Made by a program: the position numbers and the translations under genes. DNA of 34,630 bases from the NCBI GenBank assembly GCA_002346475.1, contig DDZV01000020.1, positions 30,536 through 65,165 on the forward strand. Reading direction: 5' to 3'. Below the pieces are notes generated by a model. The model was not told the origin of the DNA, did not search any database, and worked only from the letters and a program-made list of their open reading frames with translations. The stretch is from Acidobacteria bacterium UBA2999 (GTDB lineage: Bacteria > Acidobacteriota > Vicinamibacteria > Vicinamibacterales > UBA2999). Each line of letters starts with the position of its first letter. Within the stretch, counting starts at the first letter, position 1. This document shows positions 24,280-33,062 of this stretch, piece after piece.

Positions 24280-25329
24280 ATGTCAGAGATTTATCGCTTC
24301 CGACCCGAAGACCGTCGAAACGTAGAAACACTTTATCGACGAATGTACGGTTCTGATGTAGCTGACGCTCGTCAGCTCCGCTGGGACTGGCAACATGCTC
24401 GAAATCCTAGCAATCTCGCCGGAAAACCAGTAATTTGGGTAGTGAGAGAAGGCCCTACAATTGTTGGACATTGTCAGGCTTTATCTGTCCGAGTATCTCT
24501 TAAGGGTCTTGAAGTGGATGGGGCCTGGGGTCCTGATGTAATTGTTGTGCCTGAACGTGACGCGCAAGGACTAAATGAATCACTCGTGCGAACGTGGGAT
24601 CGGTATACAGGAATCGCATTGACCATTCACAGGGAGTCCGATCTTGGGAATGTGTTAGATCAATTATGTTGGCCTCAATCTCATTTGTTACCCTGCATGG
24701 TTAAACCGCTAACCCGACGAGCTGTTCGCTTACCACAGTGGAGCCCAACTTTAAATCGGGTTATTTCTGCACTTTCATTTCCTATCGTCCGGATCGCTTC
24801 TCGCTCACGGCCATTAAGAGCGGAGTGTCAACCAATCCGAAAGTTTGATGAATCATTCACAAACCTGTGGGAACGTCTTGCTCCGAAACTCGAACTAGCT
24901 GTTCGACGAGATGCAGCGTATCTTAATTGGCGCTATGTCGAACCTCCCCATATAAGACATTCAGTAGTAGCGTTGAAACGAGAAGGTCAATTACACGGAT
25001 ACGCTGTGTATCGGCATCGTCGTGAGCCACTTGGAAAAGTTACTGTGCTCGTTGACTTTCTGGTCGCACCAGAAGATATATCAGGACTTAAAACACTGCT
25101 TCGCTGGATTGACCGCGAGGCACGTGCTGAAGACTCAGACAAAATTAGATGTCACCTTATTCATTCAGGCTTTCGAAAAATTTTGCGTAGGAATGGATAT
25201 TTCCCAGTGAAATCCTCACTTAATGTGGCAATTAAAATCAATGCTGTCCAGGTTCCCCTGGGCTTTTATGAAGTTCCCGACGGGTGGCATTTCACCAGCG
25301 GAGATTCTGACCTAGGATTACTTACGTGA
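24280..25329 (+). CDS. GNAT-like N-acyltransferase
   Basis: A 349-residue protein that looks like two GNAT-type folds in tandem. The first half (about 1-130) has IYRFRPEDRRNVETLYRRMY and a WVVREGPTIVGHCQA strand-turn-strand. The second half has ELAVRRDAAYLNWRYVEPP (about 204-222), a motif common in GNAT/FemAB-like proteins found with polysaccharide genes. The C-terminus WHFTSGDSDLGLLT is also typical of that group. Substrate and acyl donor are unknown; acylation of a sugar or amino-sugar in a surface glycan fits the neighbours but is inference. Its stop overlaps the next gene's start (GTGA). Confidence 0.7.
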   Translation: MSEIYRFRPEDRRNVETLYRRMYGSDVADARQLRWDWQHARNPSNLAGKPVIWVVREGPTIVGHCQALSVRVSLKGLEVDGAWGPDVIVVPERDAQGLNESLVRTWDRYTGIALTIHRESDLGNVLDQLCWPQSHLLPCMVKPLTRRAVRLPQWSPTLNRVISALSFPIVRIASRSRPLRAECQPIRKFDESFTNLWERLAPKLELAVRRDAAYLNWRYVEPPHIRHSVVALKREGQLHGYAVYRHRREPLGKVTVLVDFLVAPEDISGLKTLLRWIDREARAEDSDKIRCHLIHSGFRKILRRNGYFPVKSSLNVAIKINAVQVPLGFYEVPDGWHFTSGDSDLGLLT

Positions 25330-25778
25330 AACTAACTGAACGTATCAACAGCGACATTACGACAGCAATGAAAGCAAAGGACTCTAGCCGATTGTCTGCT
25401 CTGCGCTTACTTAAAACCGCAATTGTAAACCGGAGTATTGAACAAGGACAGGACCTCGAAGACTCTGAAGTTATGCGAGTTGTAGCCTCTTTAGTGAAAC
25501 AACGCCGTGACTCAATTGAACAATTTAAAAAAGCTGATAGGAATGATCTTGTTAAGAAAGAAACGCTTGAGATTAGTGTGTTGGAGAAGTACCAACCGCC
25601 TGCCGCTACACCACAAGAAGTTGAGGATGCGGTCACAGCTGCAATTGCTGAAACTGGAGCAAAATCCATAAAAGATCTCGGGGCCGTCATGAAAATTGCA
25701 CTTGCAAAGCTGTCCAGTAAAACGGCTCCAGGTCGGATAGTCAATGAAGTGGTCAGGCGAAAACTTAGTGGTAAGTAA
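25326..25778 (+). CDS. yqeY: GatB/YqeY domain protein
   Basis: A 150-residue YqeY family protein, homologous to the tail domain of the GatB amidotransferase subunit. The pattern MKLTERINSDITTAMKAKDSSRLSALRLLKTAI is standard, as is the C-terminal GAKSIKDLGAVMKIALAKLSSK segment. The family is thought to bind tRNA, but its cellular role is not settled. The start is GTG, overlapping the upstream stop by 4 bp. In many bacteria yqeY sits near rpsU and dnaG; here it lies between a GNAT gene and murJ. Confidence 0.9.
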   Translation: MKLTERINSDITTAMKAKDSSRLSALRLLKTAIVNRSIEQGQDLEDSEVMRVVASLVKQRRDSIEQFKKADRNDLVKKETLEISVLEKYQPPAATPQEVEDAVTAAIAETGAKSIKDLGAVMKIALAKLSSKTAPGRIVNEVVRRKLSGK

Positions 25779-25935
25779 AAACTTAGTAACAAAATTTTGT
25801 TTGTGCGTCACTGTTAAATTAACAAACTGTTCAATGGCGATTTCACACTGCCTGAAAAACCTCAATCAGGCTTCTCACTTCACATACCTGGTTCCCATCG
25901 TCTCGGAGCCTATTCTGTGTTCAGTGGCCTGAGCA

Positions 25936-27534
25936 ATGACGGACGAAGCCAACCCGTCCTCTAAGCGTCTCGCAAGCTCTGCTGGTGTCGCGGGCACCGC
26001 CACAATGAGCAGTCGCCTTCTGGGCTTAATCAGAGAACAAGTACTGGCATCTCTATTCGGCGCCGGGAACGCCATGGATGCTTTCAACGTGGCTTTCCGC
26101 ATTCCAAATCTCGTGCGTGACCTTTTTGCTGAAGGGGCCATGAGCGCAGCTTTTGTTCCAACCTTTACTAAAGAGCTAGCAACAAAGGGAAAAGAAGCAG
26201 CGTGGCGACTAGGCAGTTTGGTTCTAAATTCATTATTGGTGATCACTGGTTTACTTGTTGTAGCAGGTCTTATTTTTTCAGAACCCATGGTAAAAGCTTT
26301 CGCAGGTAGTTACATAGATGTCCCAGGGAAGCTAGATCTGACAGTACATCTAACACGAATCATACTGCCATTCTTAACGTTAGTTGCATTGGCTGCTGGT
26401 GTTATGGGCATGCTCAACTCGCTGAATCGTTTTTTTATACCAGCCCTGTCACCGGCAATGTTCAACATTGGAATAATTGCTTGCGCTATTTTTCTAGTGC
26501 CGATCATGTCACTGGCAGGCTTAGAACCAATCACAGCAATTGCAATTGGTGCCCTCGTCGGGGGGTTAGGACAGCTTGCACTGCAATGGCCACTTCTCAT
26601 TCGAGAGGGTTTTCGGTACCGTCCCATCTTAAACTTCAGGGATCCTGGATTAAGACAAATTCTTTTACTTATGGGACCAGCAACTCTTGGCCTAGCTGCC
26701 ACACAGATTAACTTATTTGTTAACACTGTGTTAGCGACAGGGGAAGGCACTGGAGCAGTGTCGTGGCTAAATTATGCCTTCAGAATTATGTATTTACCGA
26801 TTGGAATTTTTGGTGTTTCTATTGCAACGGCTTCGGTGCCTGCTGTGTCTCGACAAGCCGCAGTAAACGATGCGCCGGCAATTAGAAAAACTGTGGCGGA
26901 CAGCCTCTCTCTTACGATGGTAATGAACATCCCCGCAACAATTGGACTCATTGTTCTTGCATCACCTATTGTCCAGATTCTTTTTGAACGTAGAGCATTT
27001 ACTCCCTTGGACACAGCAGCTACTGCTGCTGCCTTGCAACTCTACGCAATTGGTCTGCTTGGTTATGCTGCTGTACGAATTACCTCTCCAGTCTTCTACG
27101 CTTTAGGTCAAAGTCGAATACCTGCTACCGTCACCGTTATGATCGTACTGGTAAATGTCGGGCTCAATCTTTTTTTTGTTCAGTTGTTTGGTTACCGTGG
27201 ACTTGCATTGGGAACCTCACTTGCCGCTCTCTTGAATGCTTCAACGTTACTGTTTCTGCTTCGGCGCCGCCTTGGAGGACTTGAAGATTCTCGAATACTA
27301 TTAACGTTAATAAAAATTATGACAGCAGCCATACTAATGGGGCTCGCAGTAAGTTGGGTCGAGGCCACGGTGAATCAATGGTTACCAGGTGATGCGATCT
27401 TTCTACAACTGATCAAGCTCAGCATCGCTATTAGTGCAGGGATCGCTGTGCTAACCACAACAGCACACCTGCTTCGTGTAAACGAATTCCGGGAAGCAAT
27501 GTCTCTTTTAACAAGACGGTTCGGCCGACACTAG
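25936..27534 (+). CDS. murJ: Lipid II flippase MurJ
   Basis: Integral membrane transporter of the MOP superfamily that flips lipid II to the periplasmic face, downstream of MurG and upstream of FtsW/FtsI. The 532-residue protein has about 14 membrane segments. It opens with the MviN signature SSRLLGLIREQVLASLFG and RIPNLVRDLFAEGAMSAAFVP, which includes the essential arginines. LNRFFIPALSPAMFNI, PIGIFGVSIATASVPAVSRQ and ILFERRAFTPLDT follow. The 157-bp gap before it contains only a weak hairpin (GCCTGA/TCAGGC, 25850-25871) and no convincing promoter. It links this plus-strand block functionally to the dcw cluster. Confidence 0.95.
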   Translation: MTDEANPSSKRLASSAGVAGTATMSSRLLGLIREQVLASLFGAGNAMDAFNVAFRIPNLVRDLFAEGAMSAAFVPTFTKELATKGKEAAWRLGSLVLNSLLVITGLLVVAGLIFSEPMVKAFAGSYIDVPGKLDLTVHLTRIILPFLTLVALAAGVMGMLNSLNRFFIPALSPAMFNIGIIACAIFLVPIMSLAGLEPITAIAIGALVGGLGQLALQWPLLIREGFRYRPILNFRDPGLRQILLLMGPATLGLAATQINLFVNTVLATGEGTGAVSWLNYAFRIMYLPIGIFGVSIATASVPAVSRQAAVNDAPAIRKTVADSLSLTMVMNIPATIGLIVLASPIVQILFERRAFTPLDTAATAAALQLYAIGLLGYAAVRITSPVFYALGQSRIPATVTVMIVLVNVGLNLFFVQLFGYRGLALGTSLAALLNASTLLFLLRRRLGGLEDSRILLTLIKIMTAAILMGLAVSWVEATVNQWLPGDAIFLQLIKLSIAISAGIAVLTTTAHLLRVNEFREAMSLLTRRFGRH

Positions 27535-27600
27535 TGAAAAGGAAACTAAAAATTGTGAATGGGAATTTCAGAGTAGACTTCAACTGAATCAAACTCAGCT

Positions 27601-28347
27601 ATGCGCCGTTACCCAACAAGCTCAACCTCTTCGTACTCTTTTGGACCTGGGCCAATTACTCCAGTAATTAAGATGCTTATTGGATTAAACTTCGCAGTTT
27701 TTTTTCTTACTGCTCTAGTCCCAACCCTCACACTGAATTTTGGTTTCCGACCAGCTGATTTTTTTGAACGCTTTGCCATTTGGCAACCTGTTACATATCT
27801 TTTTATACACGGTGGGATTAGCCACATTCTGTTTAACATGTTGGCACTGTGGATGTTCGGAGTCGAGCTTGAGCGCTTGTGGGGTAGTCGCTACTTTGCA
27901 AAGTACTATTTTGCTGCTGGGATTGGCGCAGCCATAACAACACTTATTGTTTCATTGTCGCCGTTCAGCATTGCTGATCATCTTTACTTTGCATTAACTA
28001 TAGGTGCGTCAGGTGCTGTATACGGTGTACTGCTCGCCTATGGATTGTACTTCCCGAATCGTCCAATCTTTCTGTACTTTGTTTTTCCGATTCCTGCAAA
28101 ATATTTCGTAATAATTATAGGAATGATTTCATTTTTTTCATCAGTTGGTGGTCCAGGAGGGAATGTAGCCCACACAGCTCACCTCGGGGGATTGATAGCC
28201 GGATACCTATATCTGAAGGGTGGGCGAATAAATTTCTTAAGTGAGTTGAGATACCGTCTTGCCAGTTGGCGTATCAATCGCACGCGTCGGAAGTTTGATG
28301 TTTACTCCAGCGACAGGCCCGATGACTTCGATCGGCATGTACATTAA
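27601..28347 (+). CDS. Rhomboid-family intramembrane serine protease
   Basis: A 248-residue membrane protein with six predicted membrane segments. Catalytic Ser137 lies in TIGASGAVYG and catalytic His194 in AHTAHLGGLIAGYLY. The WQPVTYLFIHGGISHILFNMLALWMFG block (61-87) matches loop 1 and helix 2 of rhomboids. The basic C-terminal tail (about 210-248) is soluble. Rhomboids cleave membrane-anchored proteins within the bilayer; the substrate here is unknown. It follows murJ after 66 bp and ends 5 bp from the convergent cupin gene. Confidence 0.93.
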   Translation: MRRYPTSSTSSYSFGPGPITPVIKMLIGLNFAVFFLTALVPTLTLNFGFRPADFFERFAIWQPVTYLFIHGGISHILFNMLALWMFGVELERLWGSRYFAKYYFAAGIGAAITTLIVSLSPFSIADHLYFALTIGASGAVYGVLLAYGLYFPNRPIFLYFVFPIPAKYFVIIIGMISFFSSVGGPGGNVAHTAHLGGLIAGYLYLKGGRINFLSELRYRLASWRINRTRRKFDVYSSDRPDDFDRHVH

Positions 28348-28352
28348 ACAAG

Positions 28353-28727
28353 TTATCCTTGGTTACTTTTACTCTGGTGAAAGTAGTCATCCGTATGATC
28401 TAACCAATCCTGTCGGATTGGACTAAAAATATCTATTGTAAAAGTGTCTTCAAGTGCTTCAGCTTCGTGAGGAAGCCAGGAGTGCAGATGTAGTAGTTCA
28501 CCCTCTCGAACAACTACTTCTTTATCCTCAACTAGGAATTTTAATGCCCCACTCAAAACATAGGTCATCTGCTCACTTTCGTGCGAATGCATTGGAACTA
28601 CAGCGCCGCGTTTTAGATAAATTTGGGCTAGCGTCTGACGATCACCTGAGATGACCTTACGAGAAATCATTTCTGTAACTTTTTCAAGTTTAATATCATC
28701 AAAACGATAGAGTCTGTCTGTTAACAT
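28353..28727 (-). CDS. Small cupin-domain protein
   Basis: A 124-residue single-domain cupin. Motif 1 is VPMHSHESEQMTYVLSGALKF, with likely metal ligands His47, His49 and Glu52 or Gln53. Motif 2 is REGELLHLHSWLPHEAEAL, with His87. No fused partner domain is present, so it could be a small dioxygenase, isomerase or sensor; the ligand is not identifiable. I chose the ATG at 28727. An upstream start at 28829 would add 34 non-cupin residues and overlap the divergent E1 gene. It shares a 42-bp intergenic region, with a palindrome, with that gene, so joint regulation is likely. Confidence 0.82.
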   Translation of the reverse strand: MLTDRLYRFDDIKLEKVTEMISRKVISGDRQTLAQIYLKRGAVVPMHSHESEQMTYVLSGALKFLVEDKEVVVREGELLHLHSWLPHEAEALEDTFTIDIFSPIRQDWLDHTDDYFHQSKSNQG

Positions 28728-28736
28728 GTCGTCCAC

Positions 28737-28758
28737 TATACACCCACCTGGATGTATA
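28737..28758. promoter_or_regulatory. 22-bp inverted repeat over divergent -10 boxes
   Basis: TATACACCCA (28737-28746) and TGGATGTATA (28749-28758) are reverse complements except at one position, separated by CC. The right half overlaps a consensus TATAAT (28755-28760) facing the E1 gene. The left half overlaps TATAGT on the minus strand (28740-28735) facing the cupin gene. Neither has a good -35 match. A dimeric repressor or activator bound here would affect both genes; its identity is unknown. Confidence 0.55.
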
Positions 28759-28769
28759 ATTCCCTGGTT

Positions 28770-30923
28770 ATGAAGGCGTCGACGGTGGTTAACAGTGCGG
28801 AGGACACGACCACAGCCTCGTCCCACCACGTCAAGGAATTCAAAGGGATTCCCAGAGACGTGTTGCTAAAAGCCTACCGGAATATGCTCTTGTCTCGAAA
28901 GATCGACGATAAAGAGATCAGGCTTAAAAATCAGAGCAAGGCATTTTTTCAAATCAGCGGAGCTGGGCACGAAGCTATCCTAACTGCAGCAGCAATGCAC
29001 CTTCGACCAGGTTATGACTGGTTCTTCCCATATTACCGTGACCGTGCTCTGTGTCTTTGGCTCGGTGTCTCTACCGGTGATATGTTACTGGCTGCTGTAG
29101 GAGCACAGACAGACCCCGCTTCAGCTGGTCGTCAAATGCCGTCTCACTGGAGTTCAAAAAAAATTAACATTCCTTCCCAAAGCAGCGCTGTTGCTACGCA
29201 ATGCTTACATGCCATCGGCTGTGCTGAAGCAACTGTGCGAGCTCAGCGTGATAACCCATCAATTGCTGCTGACCTAGACTGCCATAAAGATGAGGTTACT
29301 TATCTATCAGTTGGTGATGGAGCCACGAGCGAAGGTGAATTCTGGGAATCACTGAATACTGCTTGCCTAGAATCCTTGCCAATTGTCTACCTCATTGAAG
29401 ACAACGGTTATGCTATTTCTGTCCCTGTTGAAGCACAAACTCCTGGTGGCGACATCTCTCGTATTGTTGAAGCGTTCCCAGGTCTCAAAGTGCTCCGCTG
29501 TGACGGTACTGATTTTATTGAGAGTTATCGTACGATGGAGGAAGCCGTCACGTGGGCACGTCGTCGAATGGGACCAGTGCTAGTGCACGCACACGTCACC
29601 CGACCGTACTCACATTCGCTGTCTGATGACGAAACACTTTACAAAACAAGCTCTGAGCGAAAAGCTGAATCTACACTTGACCCAGTTTTACGCCTGGAAA
29701 AACTCTTAAAAGATGAATCCCTCGCAACAGATGCTGAGTTTAAAGAAATCTTGGAATCTATAGAAAACAATATTAGTATTGCGGCCGATCACGCAATTGA
29801 AGCGCCAAAGCCTGACCCAAGCACAGCGGCTGATTTTGTTTTCTCGCCTACTCTTAACCCTGGGTCTGAACAGTTCATCTCAAAACCAGTATTCGATGGC
29901 CAGCCTGCAACAATGGTTGCAATAATCAACCGTACTTTGCGAGATGAAATGGCTAGAAATAAACGTATTCTGGTCTTCGGTCAAGATGTAGCTGACGTTA
30001 GTCGCGAAGAAGTAATCACTCAAGTAAAAGGAAAAGGTGGAGTCTTTAAAGTTACGCACGGCCTGCAAAGGGAATTTGGCAGCAACCGAGTTTTTAACTC
30101 ACCTTTAGCTGAAGCTAATATTGTTGGACGGGCCGTTGGACTAGCTTTGCGTGGTTTTAAACCTGTAATTGAAATTCAGTTTTTTGACTATATTTGGCCA
30201 GCCATGATGCAGATTCGAGATGAGATGGCTATGTTGCGTTATCGCTCCGCTAATGTATGGTCGTGCCCAATAGTAATTCGAGCTCCAATCGGTGGGTACC
30301 TAAGAGGTGGAGCACCGTATCACAGTCAATCCGGCGTAAGCATCTTTGCTCATTGCCCAGGGGTTCGAATTGTGTTTCCATCGACTGCCCTAGATGCAGC
30401 TGGATTATTTCGAACTTCGATTCGTTGCGAAGATCCAGTATTGTTTCTTGAACACAAGCACTTGTACCGCCAAACCTATACAAAAAGTGAGTACCCTGGC
30501 GAAAACTACACGCTTCCCTTTGGTCAAGCTTCGCTCAAACGAGAGGGTAGCGATGTCACGATTATCACGTGGGGAGCTTTAGTGCAGAGATCTCTCCTAG
30601 CTGCACAACAAGCAGAGAAAGAAGGAATTAGCGTTGCTGTTGTCGATCTTAGAACTATTGTTCCTTATGACTGGAATACCATTGCCTCACTCATTCAAAA
30701 AACTAATCGAGCCATTGTCGTACACGAAGACCAGCTAACGTGTGGTTTTGGAGCAGAGATCGCAGCCAGGATTTCAGATGAACTATTTTCGCACCTTGAT
30801 GCACCAGTTAAACGTGTCGCAGCGTTGGACTGCCCTGTCGCCTACGCGCCAGAGCTTGAGGAAGCAATCTTGCCAACTTCACAGGATGTGCTGAGGGCAA
30901 TCCAAGAGATTTCCAGGTACTAG
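28770..30923 (+). CDS. 2-oxoacid dehydrogenase E1, fused alpha and beta subunits
   Basis: Thiamine-diphosphate enzyme that decarboxylates a 2-oxoacid and passes the acyl group to lipoyl E2. The 717-residue protein joins both subunits. Alpha (about 25-340) contains the ThDP motif GDGATSEGEFW (182-192) to EDNG (210-213) and the HSLSDDE loop (282-288). Beta (about 380-717) begins ATMVAIINRTLRDEM and has GKGGVFKVTHGL, FNSPLAEANIVGRAVGLAL, EIQFFDYIWPA and HEDQLTCGFGAEIA. HSLSDD resembles the branched-chain type, but pyruvate cannot be excluded. I chose the ATG at 28770, because a TATAAT at 28755-28760 puts transcription start just before it, so the message would be almost leaderless. No E2 or E3 gene is in the window. 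Confidence 0.9.
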   Translation: MKASTVVNSAEDTTTASSHHVKEFKGIPRDVLLKAYRNMLLSRKIDDKEIRLKNQSKAFFQISGAGHEAILTAAAMHLRPGYDWFFPYYRDRALCLWLGVSTGDMLLAAVGAQTDPASAGRQMPSHWSSKKINIPSQSSAVATQCLHAIGCAEATVRAQRDNPSIAADLDCHKDEVTYLSVGDGATSEGEFWESLNTACLESLPIVYLIEDNGYAISVPVEAQTPGGDISRIVEAFPGLKVLRCDGTDFIESYRTMEEAVTWARRRMGPVLVHAHVTRPYSHSLSDDETLYKTSSERKAESTLDPVLRLEKLLKDESLATDAEFKEILESIENNISIAADHAIEAPKPDPSTAADFVFSPTLNPGSEQFISKPVFDGQPATMVAIINRTLRDEMARNKRILVFGQDVADVSREEVITQVKGKGGVFKVTHGLQREFGSNRVFNSPLAEANIVGRAVGLALRGFKPVIEIQFFDYIWPAMMQIRDEMAMLRYRSANVWSCPIVIRAPIGGYLRGGAPYHSQSGVSIFAHCPGVRIVFPSTALDAAGLFRTSIRCEDPVLFLEHKHLYRQTYTKSEYPGENYTLPFGQASLKREGSDVTIITWGALVQRSLLAAQQAEKEGISVAVVDLRTIVPYDWNTIASLIQKTNRAIVVHEDQLTCGFGAEIAARISDELFSHLDAPVKRVAALDCPVAYAPELEEAILPTSQDVLRAIQEISRY

Positions 30924-30972
30924 ATTCGTACTTGAAAAACAATTACCTTCCAGCTTGTTACGCAAAGAAGTT

Positions 30973-31614
30973 ATGGCTGACTTAATTCGAGATATTCCCA
31001 GTCCAGTTGGATCGTTAGAAGTTCTTATAGACGAACCAGTCGGAGAACCGCGAGCACTTGTTGTTTTTGCCCATCCTCTTCCAACCCATGGCGGTAGTAT
31101 GCACACCAAAATGGTGTTTCAAGGAGCAAAAGGACTTGCACGTGCTGGTTGCTTAGTGCTTCGTTTTAATTTCCGCGGTGTTGGCAGAAGTACCGGTGCT
31201 TTCGATGAAGGGCGTGGCGAACTAGATGATTTCAGCGCAGCTCTGGACTTTATATCAGCACAGTACCCAAATGTGGAAATCTGGAGTTGTGGTGCATCGT
31301 TTGGTGCATATATTGCAATGACCGCAGGGGCGAATGACGACCGTGTAAGTGCTCTAATAGGAATTGCACCCCCTGTAAGTATGCGAAACTTCTCGATTGT
31401 TCAAACTTCGATAAAACCAAAGTTTCTTGTACACGGTGAAGCCGACGAACTAATTCCTGTAAAAGCAGTCAGAAAATTCTATGCGCAAATGGTCGAACCC
31501 AAAGAGCTTGTAATAATTGACCGTGCGAATCATGTGTTTGATGGGCAAGCCAGTGAAGTTGGTGACACGCTCGAAGAATTACTTGGAGATTTCAAGGGGA
31601 ATGTTGCCACTTAA
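30973..31614 (+). CDS. Alpha/beta hydrolase (dienelactone hydrolase-like)
   Basis: A 213-residue alpha/beta hydrolase. It has the oxyanion HPLPTHGGSMHTKMV segment and FNFRGVGRSTG. The nucleophile elbow is GASFG (Ser109), followed by acid Asp158 (GEADELIP) and His187 (ANHVFDG). This matches the short family that includes E. coli YfhR/YsgA-like and PA2889-like proteins of unknown substrate. I chose the ATG at 30973 (MADLIRDIP). A TTG 18 bp upstream is also in frame but extends a non-conserved leader. It follows the E1 gene after 49 bp and may share its transcript. Confidence 0.82.
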   Translation: MADLIRDIPSPVGSLEVLIDEPVGEPRALVVFAHPLPTHGGSMHTKMVFQGAKGLARAGCLVLRFNFRGVGRSTGAFDEGRGELDDFSAALDFISAQYPNVEIWSCGASFGAYIAMTAGANDDRVSALIGIAPPVSMRNFSIVQTSIKPKFLVHGEADELIPVKAVRKFYAQMVEPKELVIIDRANHVFDGQASEVGDTLEELLGDFKGNVAT

Positions 31615-31667
31615 CTAAAACCATGTAGTGCAACTATCGTCAAGGCAGGGTATATTTTTCATTAGGG

Positions 31668-32321
31668 ATGTCGTATTACAATTTACCACTCGCCACTACC
31701 GTCTTTATGTGCATTGTTGCGGGTTGTTCATCTGGACCTGCTGCACCAAACGCAACCTCTTATATAGAAAGCGTCGTGGAAAAACGTCTTGAGAAAGACC
31801 AGTTCTTTCGCGAGAACAATAGTGAATCCCCTGTGCCAGCAGATCAACAAGACAAGTTCCTACCACTCAACTACTTTCCAGTAAATCCAGCATTAAGAGT
31901 TCCTGCTGCAATTAGGATAGCCGACAAACAACCAATTTTTGAGATGCCGACGTCTACAGGTACTTTACGAGCAATGCGACAGGTAGGAACTCTTGAGTTC
32001 ATGCTTAAAGGCCAAGCAATGACACTTGGTGCTTTTGTTGATGCTAACCAGTCAGCGCTTGAGTTACTCTTCGTGCCATTTAGCGATCTTACTACCGGCA
32101 CGGAAACTTACGAGGCAGGTCGTTATCTTGATATCGAACGTACCGCTACTGGTATCTATGTTATTGATTTTAATGAGGCCTATAGTCCCTATTGTGCGTA
32201 CAACGCCACGTACGAATGTCCATACCCTCCAGCATCAAATAGACTCAAAGTGCGAATTGAAGCTGGCGAACGTCTCAAAACCTTAACACCTGATACTTCC
32301 GGTGCAGAAGGTTCGGGATAG
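31668..32321 (+). CDS. DUF1684 lipoprotein
   Basis: A 217-residue predicted lipoprotein. It has a signal peptide of about 19 residues with lipobox IVAGC, so Cys20 would be lipidated. The mature part has the DUF1684 pattern: YIESVVEKRLEKDQFFREN, LNYFPVNPALRVPAAI, FVPFSDLTTGTETYEAGRYLDI, then DFNEAYSPYCAYNATYECP and PPASNRLKVRIEAGE. The Cys pair in YCAYNATYECPYPP may bind metal or form a disulfide. The family has no established function to my knowledge. It starts 53 bp after the hydrolase gene and is followed 8 bp later by the HAD gene. Confidence 0.85.
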   Translation: MSYYNLPLATTVFMCIVAGCSSGPAAPNATSYIESVVEKRLEKDQFFRENNSESPVPADQQDKFLPLNYFPVNPALRVPAAIRIADKQPIFEMPTSTGTLRAMRQVGTLEFMLKGQAMTLGAFVDANQSALELLFVPFSDLTTGTETYEAGRYLDIERTATGIYVIDFNEAYSPYCAYNATYECPYPPASNRLKVRIEAGERLKTLTPDTSGAEGSG

Positions 32322-32329
32322 TAAGCACG

Positions 32330-33019
32330 GTGCGCGTCCTTCAAGGCATTATCTTAGATTTCGACGGTGTTATAGCAAACACTGAACCTCTCCACTTGCG
32401 CGCGTTTCAAGAAACACTTACAGAAGCAGGCATCGTTCTGTCATCCGAGGACTATTACTCCCGTTATTTGGGATTTGATGACGCCACTTTATTTCAGGAG
32501 CTAGTTAGTGACCGAGAACTATCAATGCCTGAAGATCGTCTGTCAGCACTAATAAAAAGAAAAATGTCGAAATTACAATTACTCCTAAAAAACGAAAGCG
32601 TGCTCTTTCCTGGCGCTGCTGAGTTCATCCAACGTTGCTCCTCAGAAGTACCTATAGCGATTGCATCCGGCGCAGAGCGTCACGAAATCCTTGAGGTGCT
32701 TGCTACCGGCGGGAAGCTACAGGATCAATTTTCGGCAATTGTGGCAGCTGGAGACACAGCCGAAAGCAAACCATTGCCAGCACCGTACCAGTTAGCATTT
32801 ACTCAGCTTCGGGACAGAACCCAAGGAAACATCGAAGCGCGTTACTGTGTTGCTATTGAGGATTCCCGCTGGGGACTCGCATCAGCTAAGGCTGCTGGAT
32901 TACGCTGTGTAGGCGTGACAAACACCTATCCAGCTAATGAACTGCTTGGTGCAGATCTTGCCGTCTCTGGACTTGACAAACTGACTCTTGAAATACTCGA
33001 AACACTTTTCGCAAACTGA
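32330..33019 (+). CDS. HAD-family phosphatase/phosphomutase
   Basis: A 229-residue haloacid dehalogenase hydrolase of the beta-phosphoglucomutase-like class. Motif I is DFDGV, with nucleophile Asp10 and acid/base Asp12. Motif II is IASGAERHE, motif III AESKPLPAPY and motif IV AIEDSRWGLASAKAAG. A helical cap at about 17-90 (TEPLHLRAFQETL) gives substrate choice. It could be a sugar-phosphate phosphatase or mutase; this cannot be settled by eye. The start is GTG with no strong ribosome site. It follows the DUF1684 gene after 8 bp, so cotranscription is likely. Confidence 0.88.
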   Translation: MRVLQGIILDFDGVIANTEPLHLRAFQETLTEAGIVLSSEDYYSRYLGFDDATLFQELVSDRELSMPEDRLSALIKRKMSKLQLLLKNESVLFPGAAEFIQRCSSEVPIAIASGAERHEILEVLATGGKLQDQFSAIVAAGDTAESKPLPAPYQLAFTQLRDRTQGNIEARYCVAIEDSRWGLASAKAAGLRCVGVTNTYPANELLGADLAVSGLDKLTLEILETLFAN

Positions 33020-33062
33020 ACGTAAAACAACTACTATATCTAAGGTCCCAATAACTATTTCT

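Noticed and set aside
25850..25871. GCCTGA/TCAGGC hairpin between yqeY and murJ as a terminator
   Set aside because: Only six pairs with a 10-nt loop and no real T-run follow it.
25875..26288. Minus-strand reading frame of 137 codons opposite the start of murJ
   Set aside because: Antisense to a well-conserved murJ coding region; no domain or start signal supports it.
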